Below, one piece after another: positions 1 to 7,546 of a DNA stretch of 51,178 bases. The notes beneath the pieces are model-generated. The model ran no database searches, was not told the DNA's origin, and saw only the letters and a list, made by a program, of their open reading frames with translations. Each line of letters opens with the position of its first letter. Position 1 is the stretch's first letter. This stretch comes from an uncultured Lachnospiraceae bacterium. GTDB taxonomy: Bacteria; Bacillota; Clostridia; Lachnospirales; Lachnospiraceae. Where the stretch lies: contig CAJTLX010000019.1 of NCBI GenBank assembly GCA_910577165.1, positions 1-51,178 of the forward strand. The letters are read 5' to 3'. The position numbers were made by a program, and so were the translations under genes.

Positions 1-93
1 TGAAACTTTTATTTGGAAATTTCAAGGTTGTTTCACTATTAAGTTATCAAGGTTCTCTGGAAATTTTTTGCTGTCTTTCGAAACAGCTTTTAC
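1..93 (-). other. Probable leader of an rRNA operon lying beyond the left edge
   Basis: Read on the minus strand, the 93 bases downstream of promoter P2 contain a short stem-loop (70-87, GCTGT/ACAGC) and then a segment with AACCTTGATAACTTAATAG. That resembles the boxA-like antitermination leader found before 16S rRNA genes and in rRNA spacers of Firmicutes (boxA of the TGCTCTTTGAAAAC type). There is no coding potential. No mature rRNA lies inside the window, so the assignment rests on the two strong tandem promoters plus this leader. It could instead lead a tRNA array or another highly expressed gene. Confidence 0.5.
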
Positions 94-122
94 ATAATAT
101 CACATGATTTTTCATTTGTCAA
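94..122 (-). promoter_or_regulatory. Sigma-A promoter P2 of the leftward transcript
   Basis: On the minus strand a perfect -35 TTGACA (117-122) and a -10 TATTAT (94-99) are separated by exactly 17 bases. Just upstream is an A-tract stretch (about 123-155) typical of an UP element. With P1 about 100 bases upstream this is the tandem promoter layout usual for rRNA operons. Confidence 0.75.
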
Positions 123-196
123 CAAGTTTTTTAAATTTATTTTTTTCTTTTTTTTGAACGCCCTTTTTTCTGGCGGTTCTCTGTGAAAGCTTTGCC

Positions 197-225
197 AGTA
201 TACCATGCTTTCTTTTGTTTGTCAA
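197..225 (-). promoter_or_regulatory. Sigma-A promoter P1 of the leftward transcript
   Basis: On the minus strand, -35 TTGACA (220-225) and -10 TATACT (197-202) have a 17-base spacer. The 30 bases upstream of the -35 are A-tracts resembling an UP element. The block from the A-tract through the -35 is nearly the same in P1 and P2 (TTTAAAAAA, four bases, then TTGACAAA-like), so the two promoters look like a duplication. Confidence 0.75.
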
Positions 226-253
226 CTACTTTTTTAAATAATTTTTTCTTTTT

Positions 254-907
254 TTAGATCTCTTTGGTTTCCAGATAATCCTTAACCTTCTCCAAATCCT
301 CAAAAATCCCCGCCACAAACTGCCGCACCTCATCATCCGGCTGCCACAAATCCGGCACCATAAGCGGCACACAACCCGCCCGATAAGCGGAGATCAGCCC
401 ATTTTTTGAATCCTCTATCGCATAGCATACTAAAGGGGAAAGTGCAAGACTTTCACAGGCGGCAAGGTAGATATCCGGCTCAGGCTTTGATTTTTCAATC
501 ATATCCCCGCAGACTATCGCCTCAAAATATTCAAAAACTCCCGCATCCTTTAAATGCTGTTCCACCTCCCAGCGCGGTGAGGAAGAAGCCACTGCCAAGT
601 GGAATTTCCTCTCTTTTAAATAATCTAACAAATGGTAAAGTCCCTTTTTCGCTGGAACCTTATTGTTCTTATAGTAATTAGAAATAAATTCCTTACTGTA
701 TCTGCGCAGTCCATCCATATCGAAATTTTCTCCAAATTCCTGCTGACAAACAATATCCGATTCCTGCTTATTTAGACCGAGGGTCTTCAAAACCATATAC
801 CCCGCCTTGCCAACACCGATTTTCTCCCCGGCATAGTTCCATGCTTCCATAAAAACCAGCTCCGTATCAAACATCAACCCATCCATATCAAAAATAACGG
901 CTTCCAT
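254..907 (-). CDS. HAD-superfamily phosphatase (beta-phosphoglucomutase-like)
   Basis: A 217-residue cytoplasmic hydrolase of the haloacid dehalogenase superfamily, expected to remove phosphate from a small sugar-phosphate or nucleotide. Motif I is DMDGLMFDTE at residues 7-16, with the nucleophile and acid/base aspartates both present. Motif II is the serine in VASSS near 106-110, motif III the lysine in MIEKSKPEPD near 138-147, and motif IV EDSKNG near 166-171. The helical cap between motifs I and II makes it subfamily IA, the group holding beta-phosphoglucomutases and general sugar phosphatases. The length is normal. The start has a ribosome site GGAAGGAG seven bases upstream. The substrate cannot be told from sequence. 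It is the last gene before the divergently unrelated rRNA-type promoters. Confidence 0.85.
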   Translation of the reverse strand: MEAVIFDMDGLMFDTELVFMEAWNYAGEKIGVGKAGYMVLKTLGLNKQESDIVCQQEFGENFDMDGLRRYSKEFISNYYKNNKVPAKKGLYHLLDYLKERKFHLAVASSSPRWEVEQHLKDAGVFEYFEAIVCGDMIEKSKPEPDIYLAACESLALSPLVCYAIEDSKNGLISAYRAGCVPLMVPDLWQPDDEVRQFVAGIFEDLEKVKDYLETKEI

Positions 908-1035
908 TCGCTCTCCTTCCTTAGTTTTCCTGTCCTTTAACGAAATTTAACCTAAAACAACAGGAAGCTCTTATTTCTATAAATAGTAAAAGCATATCAC
1001 AAATTCAGTCCACTGCTTACCCATATCCTTTTCTT

Positions 1036-1749
1036 CTAGGGCAGTATATTGCTTAAATCAGCAACCTTTCCAAGCAGTGGATTATTATTGTAGAGAAAAC
1101 TAAGAATCGCACTGTCATTTACCATCTCCATCAAACTGTGCCCCACTCCTGTCGAAGCAAAAGCGGTCAGAATCACCCCGCCCACAAAGACGAGTAACAG
1201 TGCATACGCCATGCCCGCCGCCATACCAAGCAGATGGTTTACCTGGTTGAGTACCGGCAATTTGCTGATCAGATCCAGGGAAAAGCAAAGTATTTTCAAA
1301 AGTGCGATCATCGCCAAAAAGGTCAGTACGAAGGAAAGAGCACTAATAATCATACAGGCAATATAATTGCACAGGTAAGCGCGAAATGTGTCCACACCGA
1401 GTGCTGTATAATAGTCCTTGCTATTATTTTGTGTCAGTTGCTCGCGAATGCTCTCCGGTAATGGTAGCGATTCCAAAAACTGCATCTGCTCCGACTTCTT
1501 TTTCTCAAGATTTGGCATTGACTGCACTTCATCAAATGGAAGCAGCGCGTCCGCTTTCTCGGTAAAATAAGCCATAACCTTCTCATTTTCCTGTAATTTC
1601 TGTGTGACAATCGGACTTAAAAAGGCGGTCGCAAGCAGCGCGACAATCACTGAAAACATAGAAAATATCGTTTTTATCAATCCCCTCTTCATCCCAATAA
1701 AAGCATGGACAATAAAAAACGCCAAGATCACCATCAATAATACATTCAT
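1036..1749 (-). CDS. CvpA family membrane protein
   Basis: A 237-residue integral membrane protein of the CvpA (colicin V production) family. The N-terminus shows the family signature: a hydrophobic helix, then GMKRGLIKTIFS (about residues 19-30), then a second helix. A soluble loop at roughly 50-130 is followed by two further hydrophobic segments (about 130-160 and 170-200). Family members are linked to envelope homeostasis and biofilm traits in other bacteria, but the biochemical role is unsettled. The gene starts 11 bases after the stop of the DUF5711-like gene upstream (1761-2939), so the two are probably one operon. No terminator is obvious after it. Confidence 0.75.
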   Translation of the reverse strand: MNVLLMVILAFFIVHAFIGMKRGLIKTIFSMFSVIVALLATAFLSPIVTQKLQENEKVMAYFTEKADALLPFDEVQSMPNLEKKKSEQMQFLESLPLPESIREQLTQNNSKDYYTALGVDTFRAYLCNYIACMIISALSFVLTFLAMIALLKILCFSLDLISKLPVLNQVNHLLGMAAGMAYALLLVFVGGVILTAFASTGVGHSLMEMVNDSAILSFLYNNNPLLGKVADLSNILP

Positions 1750-1760
1750 CTGCCCCCTCC

Positions 1761-2939
1761 TTATTGCTCTACCCTCTTTAATTGGATCGTATCCGCTGTT
1801 TCATCCCCGATTAGCAGGTATCTTATCCCATCATCCACACGAAAAACAGCATTGATATTTTTTACTGCTGTGCCATAAAATTTCTGTTTTCCTGATAGAT
1901 TATAAATGGTCAGTTCCCCGCTGTCATAGCATACAATATCCTCCCCCGAGGTATAGATGCCCTTGTAATTTCCAGAAAATTCCATATCCAACACTTTTTT
2001 TCCCTTATCGTTGCGATACATCACAAGCCTGCCCTCACTGCCCTTCGCTGCGCCAAGCACCAGACCGGTATGCGTTTTGCTGTAGAAAACACTTTGTATC
2101 CGATCAGAAAATTCCTCCTTTGCCATGACCTTTGGAACCTCTGTGACGCGGTAAAATACAATCTCTATCTCCCCGCAGATCATCGCGATATCATTCGTCA
2201 CAAACGCAAGTTCTGGCACCAGTTCTTCAAAGGAATAGGAGCCAACCATATTATCTACATAGTTCTGTCCCACCTCACCAAAATTATAAAAAGTAACCCA
2301 GCTTACACAGGAGCCGCTATCAAAAGAAATGTAAGAAGTGACCAGCTTTCTTCCATCCTGTGAAAGGGCAAGGGCAAGTGGGAACCCATTGTTTTTTGTC
2401 ACCGTCATAATATCGATAAGCTCCCTCTGACTACCCGGCTCATACAGATAAATATGATCATTTTCCTCCCCTGTCACCATAACCGCTGTAACACCCTGTG
2501 AGGCAATGCTCAGTGCTGCAATTTTTTCCGTCAATTCAAAATGGGCGGAACTTCCCTGTCCATCCACAATATAAAATTGTTTGTCGCCCTTGTCCGCGAT
2601 CGCAGTGTATGTACCACATATAACTGCGATCGGATTTTTCATGGTATAGGCGATATTCCAACGCTGTCCTCCCTGCGCGTCAAACGCTGCGGCCCCATCC
2701 CTTCCATAGCAAAGATACCCTCCATCAAAGGAGAGATAATGAATTGTACTGTCCATACTCAACTGCGCCGTCTGTATCGTGTCATAAGCATTATACACCT
2801 TTCCCCTCCCCCGCCCAAGAAAGAAAACTAATATAACGATAAGCACAACCGCTAAAAAAATCAACAAAACCAGAAATTTTTTGTGGCTTTCCTTTTCATG
2901 ATTTTCTGCTGAGCGCAATCTTCGGTCAAACTGTTTCAT
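1761..2939 (-). CDS. DUF5711-like membrane-anchored beta-propeller protein
   Basis: A 392-residue protein with a basic N-terminus, one transmembrane helix at about residues 22-43, and a long extracytoplasmic beta-rich region made of repeated segments of the form bDGGYLCYGRDG / GTYTAIADKGD / GVTAVMVTGEE. These look like blades of a degenerate WD40/PQQ-type propeller. I recognise it as similar to the DUF5711 proteins common in Lachnospiraceae, from memory rather than a search. Function unknown; a scaffold or sensing role at the cell surface is only a guess. It precedes cvpA by 11 bases and probably shares its promoter at 3024-3051. Confidence 0.7.
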   Translation of the reverse strand: MKQFDRRLRSAENHEKESHKKFLVLLIFLAVVLIVILVFFLGRGRGKVYNAYDTIQTAQLSMDSTIHYLSFDGGYLCYGRDGAAAFDAQGGQRWNIAYTMKNPIAVICGTYTAIADKGDKQFYIVDGQGSSAHFELTEKIAALSIASQGVTAVMVTGEENDHIYLYEPGSQRELIDIMTVTKNNGFPLALALSQDGRKLVTSYISFDSGSCVSWVTFYNFGEVGQNYVDNMVGSYSFEELVPELAFVTNDIAMICGEIEIVFYRVTEVPKVMAKEEFSDRIQSVFYSKTHTGLVLGAAKGSEGRLVMYRNDKGKKVLDMEFSGNYKGIYTSGEDIVCYDSGELTIYNLSGKQKFYGTAVKNINAVFRVDDGIRYLLIGDETADTIQLKRVEQ

Positions 2940-3005
2940 ATAATAAACTCCATTTCAAAACGCTTTTCCTTATAAGTATAAATATTCTGCCATCCCCTAA
3001 CGATA

Positions 3006-3039
3006 AAAGTCATGCCATTTTTCATTATAGCATGACTTT
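3006..3039 (-). terminator. Terminator-like hairpin after the LysM gene
   Basis: A perfect 10-base inverted repeat (AAAGTCATGC at 3006-3015, GCATGACTTT at 3030-3039) with a 14-base loop lies just downstream of the LysM gene. On the minus strand it ends in a short T-run. The stem is AT-rich, so termination may be weak. Confidence 0.5.
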
Positions 3040-3051
3040 AGAAAAAGACAA
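3024..3051 (-). promoter_or_regulatory. Putative promoter of the DUF5711-cvpA pair, inside the terminator hairpin
   Basis: On the minus strand TTGTCT (3046-3051), a 16-base spacer and TATAAT (3024-3029) form a credible sigma-A promoter. The -10 lies in the loop of the hairpin at 3006-3039, so promoter and terminator overlap. Confidence 0.45.
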
Positions 3052-3067
3052 TGTTTTTTTCTTTTCT

Positions 3068-4762
3068 TTAAGGCAACACCAGTTCCTGATCCACATAAAT
3101 TAGGTTTTCATTGTTAATCTGGTTCAGCTCCTTAATATATTCCAGCTGCGCTAAATTTCCATAAAATTTTCGGCAGATACCAACTAATGTGTCCCCGGAC
3201 TTAACGGTATAGATTTGCATCTTCGAAGTATCCACTGCCACGCCCGGTCCTCCAATCTCCCCCGTCTGCACAGCATCGCCCGGTTTTGGCGTAGTTTCCT
3301 CACTTGTGCTCCCAGGATTCTCGTTATCCTCCCCCTCCGATATATGGATTTCTCCTTCCGTCTGATTATTTTCGCCCTGCTCCCCCTGTTCGTCTTCACT
3401 CTGATTTTCCTTATCCTCCCCCTCCGTCCGCCCACTGCTCTCGCTGTGGTCGCCTTGCTCTGTCGACCCGTCACTTAACTCCTTATCTGTCTGTTCGCCC
3501 TTATCTGAATCGGCACCAGTCTGGGCACTTTCCCCCTTCCCGTCGCTTTCCTTGTCATCGCCTTGCTCTGTTCGTTCGTCACTTAACTCCGACCCTATCT
3601 GCTCGTCATCGCTCGAATCCATCCCGGTCTTCCCGTCATTTTCCTTGCCGCCACCTTGCTCTGTCTGTTTATCTTTGCTTGAATTCCCCTCCGAATCCTT
3701 GTCTTCCCCCTCTTTTTCCTGTTGTCCATCTAAATTATCCGACTCGCTCTCGCCCTTTTTTTCTGGTGCAACACTGGCAGTAATTTCCCATGCCATCGTT
3801 TCGTTCTTCTCTGAATTGTCCTTCTCCTGCTTCCCTTCGGTCTTTCCCGAAGAAGCCTCTTTGGCATCTGGCTCCTTCTCCTCCCCACCGCCAAGCAATT
3901 TATTTAATGTCTGCTCAAACCCCTTAAGTCTCTCCTGATTGTAGAGCATCGACGCAGCGGCAATCAGTGCGACCGCACTCATCACGATGCCGACCGAATA
4001 GAAAAAACGTCCTCCCCCCTTTTTTTGCACGTTCTCTTCTTTTTTTTCTCCCTCCCCGTCCGTCTCCGCCTTTTTCTCCGCATTCCACCGCGCGCGCACC
4101 TCACGTACCGCGCGATCATCTACATTCTCCTCATTGCCCTTTCCCTGTTTTTGTTCAATCATGTAGTTCTGCATTTCCGTATTTTTTTCATAATAAATAT
4201 AATATCCTCCCTGGCACTTCATCTCCCCGTCCTCATAGCGGTAAAATTCTTCCTCCTGATCCAAGAAATCATATAGAAGTAAAATTCGATCCGCACCCGC
4301 AAAATGATCGAGATGTATCTTAAAAATTTCCTCCTTTTCCTCCGCCGTAAAACTTGTCCCCCCGCAAAACCATCCCACAATCTCTCCATCCGGAAAATAG
4401 TGTTTGATGGTTTCATAAACCTGTGTCCACACCTGCGCGTTCATCTCTATCTTTCCATTTGCGCACGCCTGCTTTGCCGTCACTGTCCCGTAGGCATAAA
4501 CTTCTCGCGCGTGTTCCGATCGCGCAAACTCACCGACCATTACCGCCACACATTCCGTATGCTCCTGTTCCGCCAGCCAGTGAGTAAAAGTATGTACATA
4601 ATCTTCTACATAAATTCGAAAATCGCCCGTAAACGTACCGATCTGCCGCACATTTTTTGGTGGTTTCCTCCCGCTGACCGGGTATTCCTTTTCCTTTCCT
4701 GCCATATTACTGCAAATATTTTCTATCATGGAACTATTCCCCGCCTTTCTTTTTTCCGCCAT
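3068..4762 (-). CDS. Membrane-anchored LysM protein with a degenerate JAMM/MPN-like domain
   Basis: A 564-residue protein. Residues about 45-200 look like an MPN (JAB1/JAMM) fold: a VYAYGTVTA strand, then EIVGWFCGG at 127-135 where active enzymes have a GWYHSHP-type zinc motif, then a helix and ILLLYD. The two histidines and the later aspartate are absent, so it should not be a peptidase. One transmembrane helix lies at about 253-273. A Glu/Ser/Asp/Gln-rich linker (about 290-505) contains imperfect 31-36-residue repeats (ELSD..TEQGD..ES.G). A LysM domain at about 515-564 (YTVKSGDTL..IC) would bind peptidoglycan. This implies a cytoplasmic MPN-like domain and an external LysM. The start is uncertain: the first ATG has no clear ribosome site, and the ATG at codon 12 (4729) follows AAAGGCGGGG. 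Confidence 0.7.
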   Translation of the reverse strand: MAEKRKAGNSSMIENICSNMAGKEKEYPVSGRKPPKNVRQIGTFTGDFRIYVEDYVHTFTHWLAEQEHTECVAVMVGEFARSEHAREVYAYGTVTAKQACANGKIEMNAQVWTQVYETIKHYFPDGEIVGWFCGGTSFTAEEKEEIFKIHLDHFAGADRILLLYDFLDQEEEFYRYEDGEMKCQGGYYIYYEKNTEMQNYMIEQKQGKGNEENVDDRAVREVRARWNAEKKAETDGEGEKKEENVQKKGGGRFFYSVGIVMSAVALIAAASMLYNQERLKGFEQTLNKLLGGGEEKEPDAKEASSGKTEGKQEKDNSEKNETMAWEITASVAPEKKGESESDNLDGQQEKEGEDKDSEGNSSKDKQTEQGGGKENDGKTGMDSSDDEQIGSELSDERTEQGDDKESDGKGESAQTGADSDKGEQTDKELSDGSTEQGDHSESSGRTEGEDKENQSEDEQGEQGENNQTEGEIHISEGEDNENPGSTSEETTPKPGDAVQTGEIGGPGVAVDTSKMQIYTVKSGDTLVGICRKFYGNLAQLEYIKELNQINNENLIYVDQELVLP

Positions 4763-4935
4763 CGTATCACGAAATGTCCAGATTATTTTGTCAAAAGAAC
4801 GCCGGAATAAAAGAAAACTTATCGCAGAATACGTCTGCCAACTCTGTTTTCACACATTTTTCCGTTTTATATTGGATAAACCTCCCACTTTTTCCCTTTT
4901 TTGTACCAGTATTGTAAAATATTCCATTTTTGTAT

Positions 4936-4964
4936 GTCTATCTTTTACGGCAATGGAAATACTT
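4936..4964 (+). promoter_or_regulatory. Possible forespore sigma-F/G-type promoter of yyaC
   Basis: GTCTA (4936-4940), a 14-base gap, then GGAAATACTT (4955-4964) resembles the GYWTA / GGNRANANTW pattern of sigma-F promoters as I recall it. The spacing is one base short and one -35 base is off. It lies 42 bases upstream of yyaC, whose relatives are forespore genes. Weak evidence on its own. Confidence 0.3.
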
Positions 4965-5005
4965 AGAATACAATAAATCAAAGAAAGGCAGCGAAATATT
5001 TTGTT

Positions 5006-5593
5006 ATGCAGAAAGAAAAGAAAATCCTATATTTTAATACAAACGACCGCTATGCCTCCATTGAATTTGGCGACAGCCTCTACCAACTGCTAATAAAAGA
5101 TCTCGGAGAACGACCGCTGATTTTTTTATGCATTGGTTCCGACCGCGCGACCGGAGATTGCTTAGGACCATTACTTGGACACAAACTTTATCAGATCCTG
5201 CGAAATTCCCCCTATTTTGTATATGGCACACTAAAAGAACCCGTACACGCAAAAAATCTTCAGGAAACAATCGATAAAATTTATCAGCTCCACGAAAACC
5301 CACTTATCATTGCAATCGATGCTTCTCTCGGCCGCTCCTCGCACGTCGGTTATTACACTCTTGGAGAAGGACCACTGCGTCCGGGCGCAGGAGTGGACAA
5401 GCAACTGCCCTTTGTCGGTGATTACTATATTACGGGTATTGTCAACATTTCGGGTCTGCTCGATCAAATGCTTTTGCAAACGACAAGACTGCACACAGTA
5501 ATGTCACTTTCCGACCAGATTTTCGACGGAATACGACATTTTATCTATAAACTTGACCGAAAAAAAGTATTGCTCGGCTCCTATGTGCCGTAG
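5006..5593 (+). CDS. yyaC: Spore protein YyaC (DUF1256 family)
   Basis: A 195-residue protein of the YyaC/DUF1256 family, related in fold to the germination protease GPR. Family hallmarks are visible: PLIFLCIGSDRATGDCLGP at about 33-51, a VYGTLKEPVHAKNL block at about 71-84, then AIDASLGR near 107-114 and a C-terminal GPLRPGAGV...LPFVGD region. Members are expressed in the developing spore of sporulating Firmicutes; the exact substrate is not established. The gene is one of only a few on the plus strand and stands alone, with a possible sporulation promoter before it and a large hairpin after it. The ribosome site is weak (AAAGG, about 17 bases before the ATG). Its presence argues that this is a spore former. 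Confidence 0.85.
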   Translation: MQKEKKILYFNTNDRYASIEFGDSLYQLLIKDLGERPLIFLCIGSDRATGDCLGPLLGHKLYQILRNSPYFVYGTLKEPVHAKNLQETIDKIYQLHENPLIIAIDASLGRSSHVGYYTLGEGPLRPGAGVDKQLPFVGDYYITGIVNISGLLDQMLLQTTRLHTVMSLSDQIFDGIRHFIYKLDRKKVLLGSYVP

Positions 5594-5612
5594 ATAAGCC
5601 CGCTCTAAAAAA

Positions 5613-5664
5613 TCACAATGTGGCGGAGAGAAGCAATATGATCAAAGCCCCCGCCGCATTGTGA
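5613..5664 (+). terminator. Large hairpin downstream of yyaC
   Basis: TCACAATGTGGCGG (5613-5626) pairs with CCGCCGCATTGTGA (5651-5664), 14 bases with one mismatch and a 24-base loop. A T-rich tract follows within 20 bases (TTTTATTTTTTT). It is a likely rho-independent terminator for yyaC, though the tail is not immediately adjacent to the stem. Confidence 0.55.
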
Positions 5665-5715
5665 TATGAGAAATTCTCCCTTTTATTTTTTTCAGAATAT
5701 TTTATAAAAAATTAG

Positions 5716-6170
5716 TTTTTTGCTTCACAAATCATCAATTTTCTGTTAAAAAATCAACAGAAAGTCCTTTTTTGCAGCAATCTTTTATATACCTCCGCTA
5801 GAAATATTGCGTTCATCCAGTTTGATATCTGCAAATTCAAAATTGTAAATGACTTGTACGGGCAAAAATTCGGGGATGAAGTCCTTGATTTTGTCTCGCG
5901 CCAACTAAAAGGATTCTGTGACGAAAAACAATTTTTTATCAATCTGCGCAGCGATGTATTTATCTTTCCGGCGAGGGGCGACTGATCTTGGAGCAGGTAG
6001 TTTCCATGGCGGACAAACTTCAGTTGGATGTGTTAGTGGAGGGCGTGGAAACAAAGGAACAGGTGGATCTTCTTAAAAATATAGACTGTGACCAGGTACA
6101 GGGCTACTACTATGCAAAACCAATGCCTGAGGAAGAATTCTTTGAATTGTTAACTGAGCAGAACCGATAG
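5716..6170 (+). pseudogene. Remnant of a GGDEF-EAL cyclic-di-GMP gene
   Basis: Two pieces of a c-di-GMP turnover protein survive. From 5716 to the TGA at 5983-5985 one frame reads a GGDEF-domain core: IAFIQFDICKFKIVND then GQKFGDEVLDFVSRQL, and NLRSDVFIF where the GGDEF signature should stand. From 5988 another frame carries only the C-terminal end of an EAL domain: VSMADKL, LVEGVETKEQVDLL, VQGYYYAKPMPEEEF, ending normally at 6170. The rest of GGDEF and most of EAL, including the EAL motif, are missing, consistent with an internal deletion of several hundred bases plus a frame change. The upstream end is also lost. It should be non-functional. A 60-residue open frame (TTG start at 5988) could be called as a gene but lacks all catalytic residues. 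Confidence 0.75.
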
Positions 6171-6196
6171 AAAAATGGTATACTTCATCACTTAGT

Positions 6197-6232
6197 AAAA
6201 AGGGAGGAGGAAAGCTTTAGCCTTCCTCCTCC
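6197..6232 (-). terminator. Terminator overlapping the end of the coiled-coil gene
   Basis: On the minus strand GGAGGAGGAA (6223-6232) pairs with TTCCTCCTCC (6203-6212), a 10-base perfect stem followed by CTTTTT. The stop codon of the gene at 6217-7464 lies in the 10-base loop. This is a strong rho-independent terminator built into the end of the coding sequence. Confidence 0.75.
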
Positions 6233-7464
6233 TTTTCTTGGATACTCTTATCTTCACTGGTGCCAGGCTCCGGTTCTTCTCTCCTCTCTCCTTCTGTATC
6301 TTGCTCTAACTCCCCTTCCTGCTCTCCTCCGGTATTGGACTCCGGATTCCCTTCTAGTTCCTTTCCTGCATCCGGCTCGCTGCGGTATACCGCTAGTGCG
6401 TCCGCAACGGTTGCCGCTCTGCCCACCTCCATAATGCGAATCAGCGCGGCGATCATCTGGATGTCAAGGTTTTCCTTTCCCAGATAGGAATTGTATTCAC
6501 TGGTAAGCTTCATTGAGAGTTTTTTAATATTTTCCTCCACATACCTTTGCTGCTCGTAAATCTCGTCATGCTCTTTGCGCAGCGGGTCAAGTCCTGTCGC
6601 AAATTCCGCCGCTATCTGCGCAGCGATCGCCGCTTTTGTCTCCGCGTCAAATTTTTTAAACGCCGCCTTCTTATCCGCGTCAATGCGCTCTAATTCTTCC
6701 TCTAGTTCCTTTAATTCACTGTTAAATTTCCCCAGATCATACTGGCTCTCATCCTTATCCTTTCGGATCGCGCGCTCCATATTTCGAATATTCTTCTGAT
6801 TGTTTTTCAACTCGCGGCGCAGCGACTTAATTTTTTCAAATGTCTGAGGATGCCTCTCTTTTGTCATCCTGCCAACCGCGACATAAAGCCCGCCAAAAAT
6901 AAGCACGGTCACAATATAGATCACAATCAGATATATTGTTCTTGGGCGAAAAGCCAGGTAATAAATTCCACATGGCAGCAGAAACAGCACAATGGCAAGC
7001 GTAAGCAATATAATTAAAATATCTTTAAAACTCTGAGGAATTAAAAGAGCATAAACAAAATTATTGTTAAAAATGCGCGAGATTTTACTCTCCTTGTAAA
7101 GTTTTTTGATCTGATCGTAAAGCTGATCCCTCTCCTCGCGCACCTGTGAGGTTTCCGCCACAATACGATCGGATACCAGCGTGCTTTTCTGCTTCTCTTT
7201 TTTCGCGCGCACTTTCTTTAACCGGCTCTTTGTCTTTTCTAACTGCTCATTATAAGTCGCCCCAAGCTCTGTGCTTCTCTGCTTCGTCACCAACACAGTC
7301 TTATCGGAAAGCTGTTTTTCCAAAATCTGGATCTGCCTTTCCAGCTCCTCTTCTTTTGCTGACAGCTCCAAATTTAACGCCTTGTCATTTTCCAGACAGA
7401 CCAGCATTTCTTTTAGTTCTTTCAGCTCACTAAGCCCCGCAGAAAGTATATTGCTTTCACTCAC
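6217..7464 (-). CDS. Coiled-coil membrane protein of unknown function
   Basis: A 415-residue protein I do not recognise. Residues 1-125 and about 205-310 are charged heptad-type coiled coil (KELKEMLVCLENDKALNLE, LEEELERIDADKKAAFKKF). Between them lie two transmembrane helices at about 146-170 and 176-200, so both coiled coils probably face the same side. The C-terminal 60 residues are an acidic Glu/Pro/Gly tail. No catalytic motif is visible. It begins with GTG (7464) behind a perfect AGGAGG six bases upstream. It stands alone between its terminator and recR; the 82-base gap upstream is AT-rich. A structural or scaffold role at the membrane is possible but only inferred from architecture. Confidence 0.6.
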   Translation of the reverse strand: MSESNILSAGLSELKELKEMLVCLENDKALNLELSAKEEELERQIQILEKQLSDKTVLVTKQRSTELGATYNEQLEKTKSRLKKVRAKKEKQKSTLVSDRIVAETSQVREERDQLYDQIKKLYKESKISRIFNNNFVYALLIPQSFKDILIILLTLAIVLFLLPCGIYYLAFRPRTIYLIVIYIVTVLIFGGLYVAVGRMTKERHPQTFEKIKSLRRELKNNQKNIRNMERAIRKDKDESQYDLGKFNSELKELEEELERIDADKKAAFKKFDAETKAAIAAQIAAEFATGLDPLRKEHDEIYEQQRYVEENIKKLSMKLTSEYNSYLGKENLDIQMIAALIRIMEVGRAATVADALAVYRSEPDAGKELEGNPESNTGGEQEGELEQDTEGERREEPEPGTSEDKSIQEKEEEG

Positions 7465-7546
7465 GATGTACCTCCTTTTTTATAAACTCCCATCCGATAT
7501 GCAAATTCCAATTTCCGACTTTGCAGTTCTTTCTTAAATAATTATG

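Noticed and set aside
3304..3783. Long plus-strand frames opposite the LysM linker
   Set aside because: They arise from the repetitive Glu/Ser codons read backwards, giving Pro/Arg/His-rich peptides.
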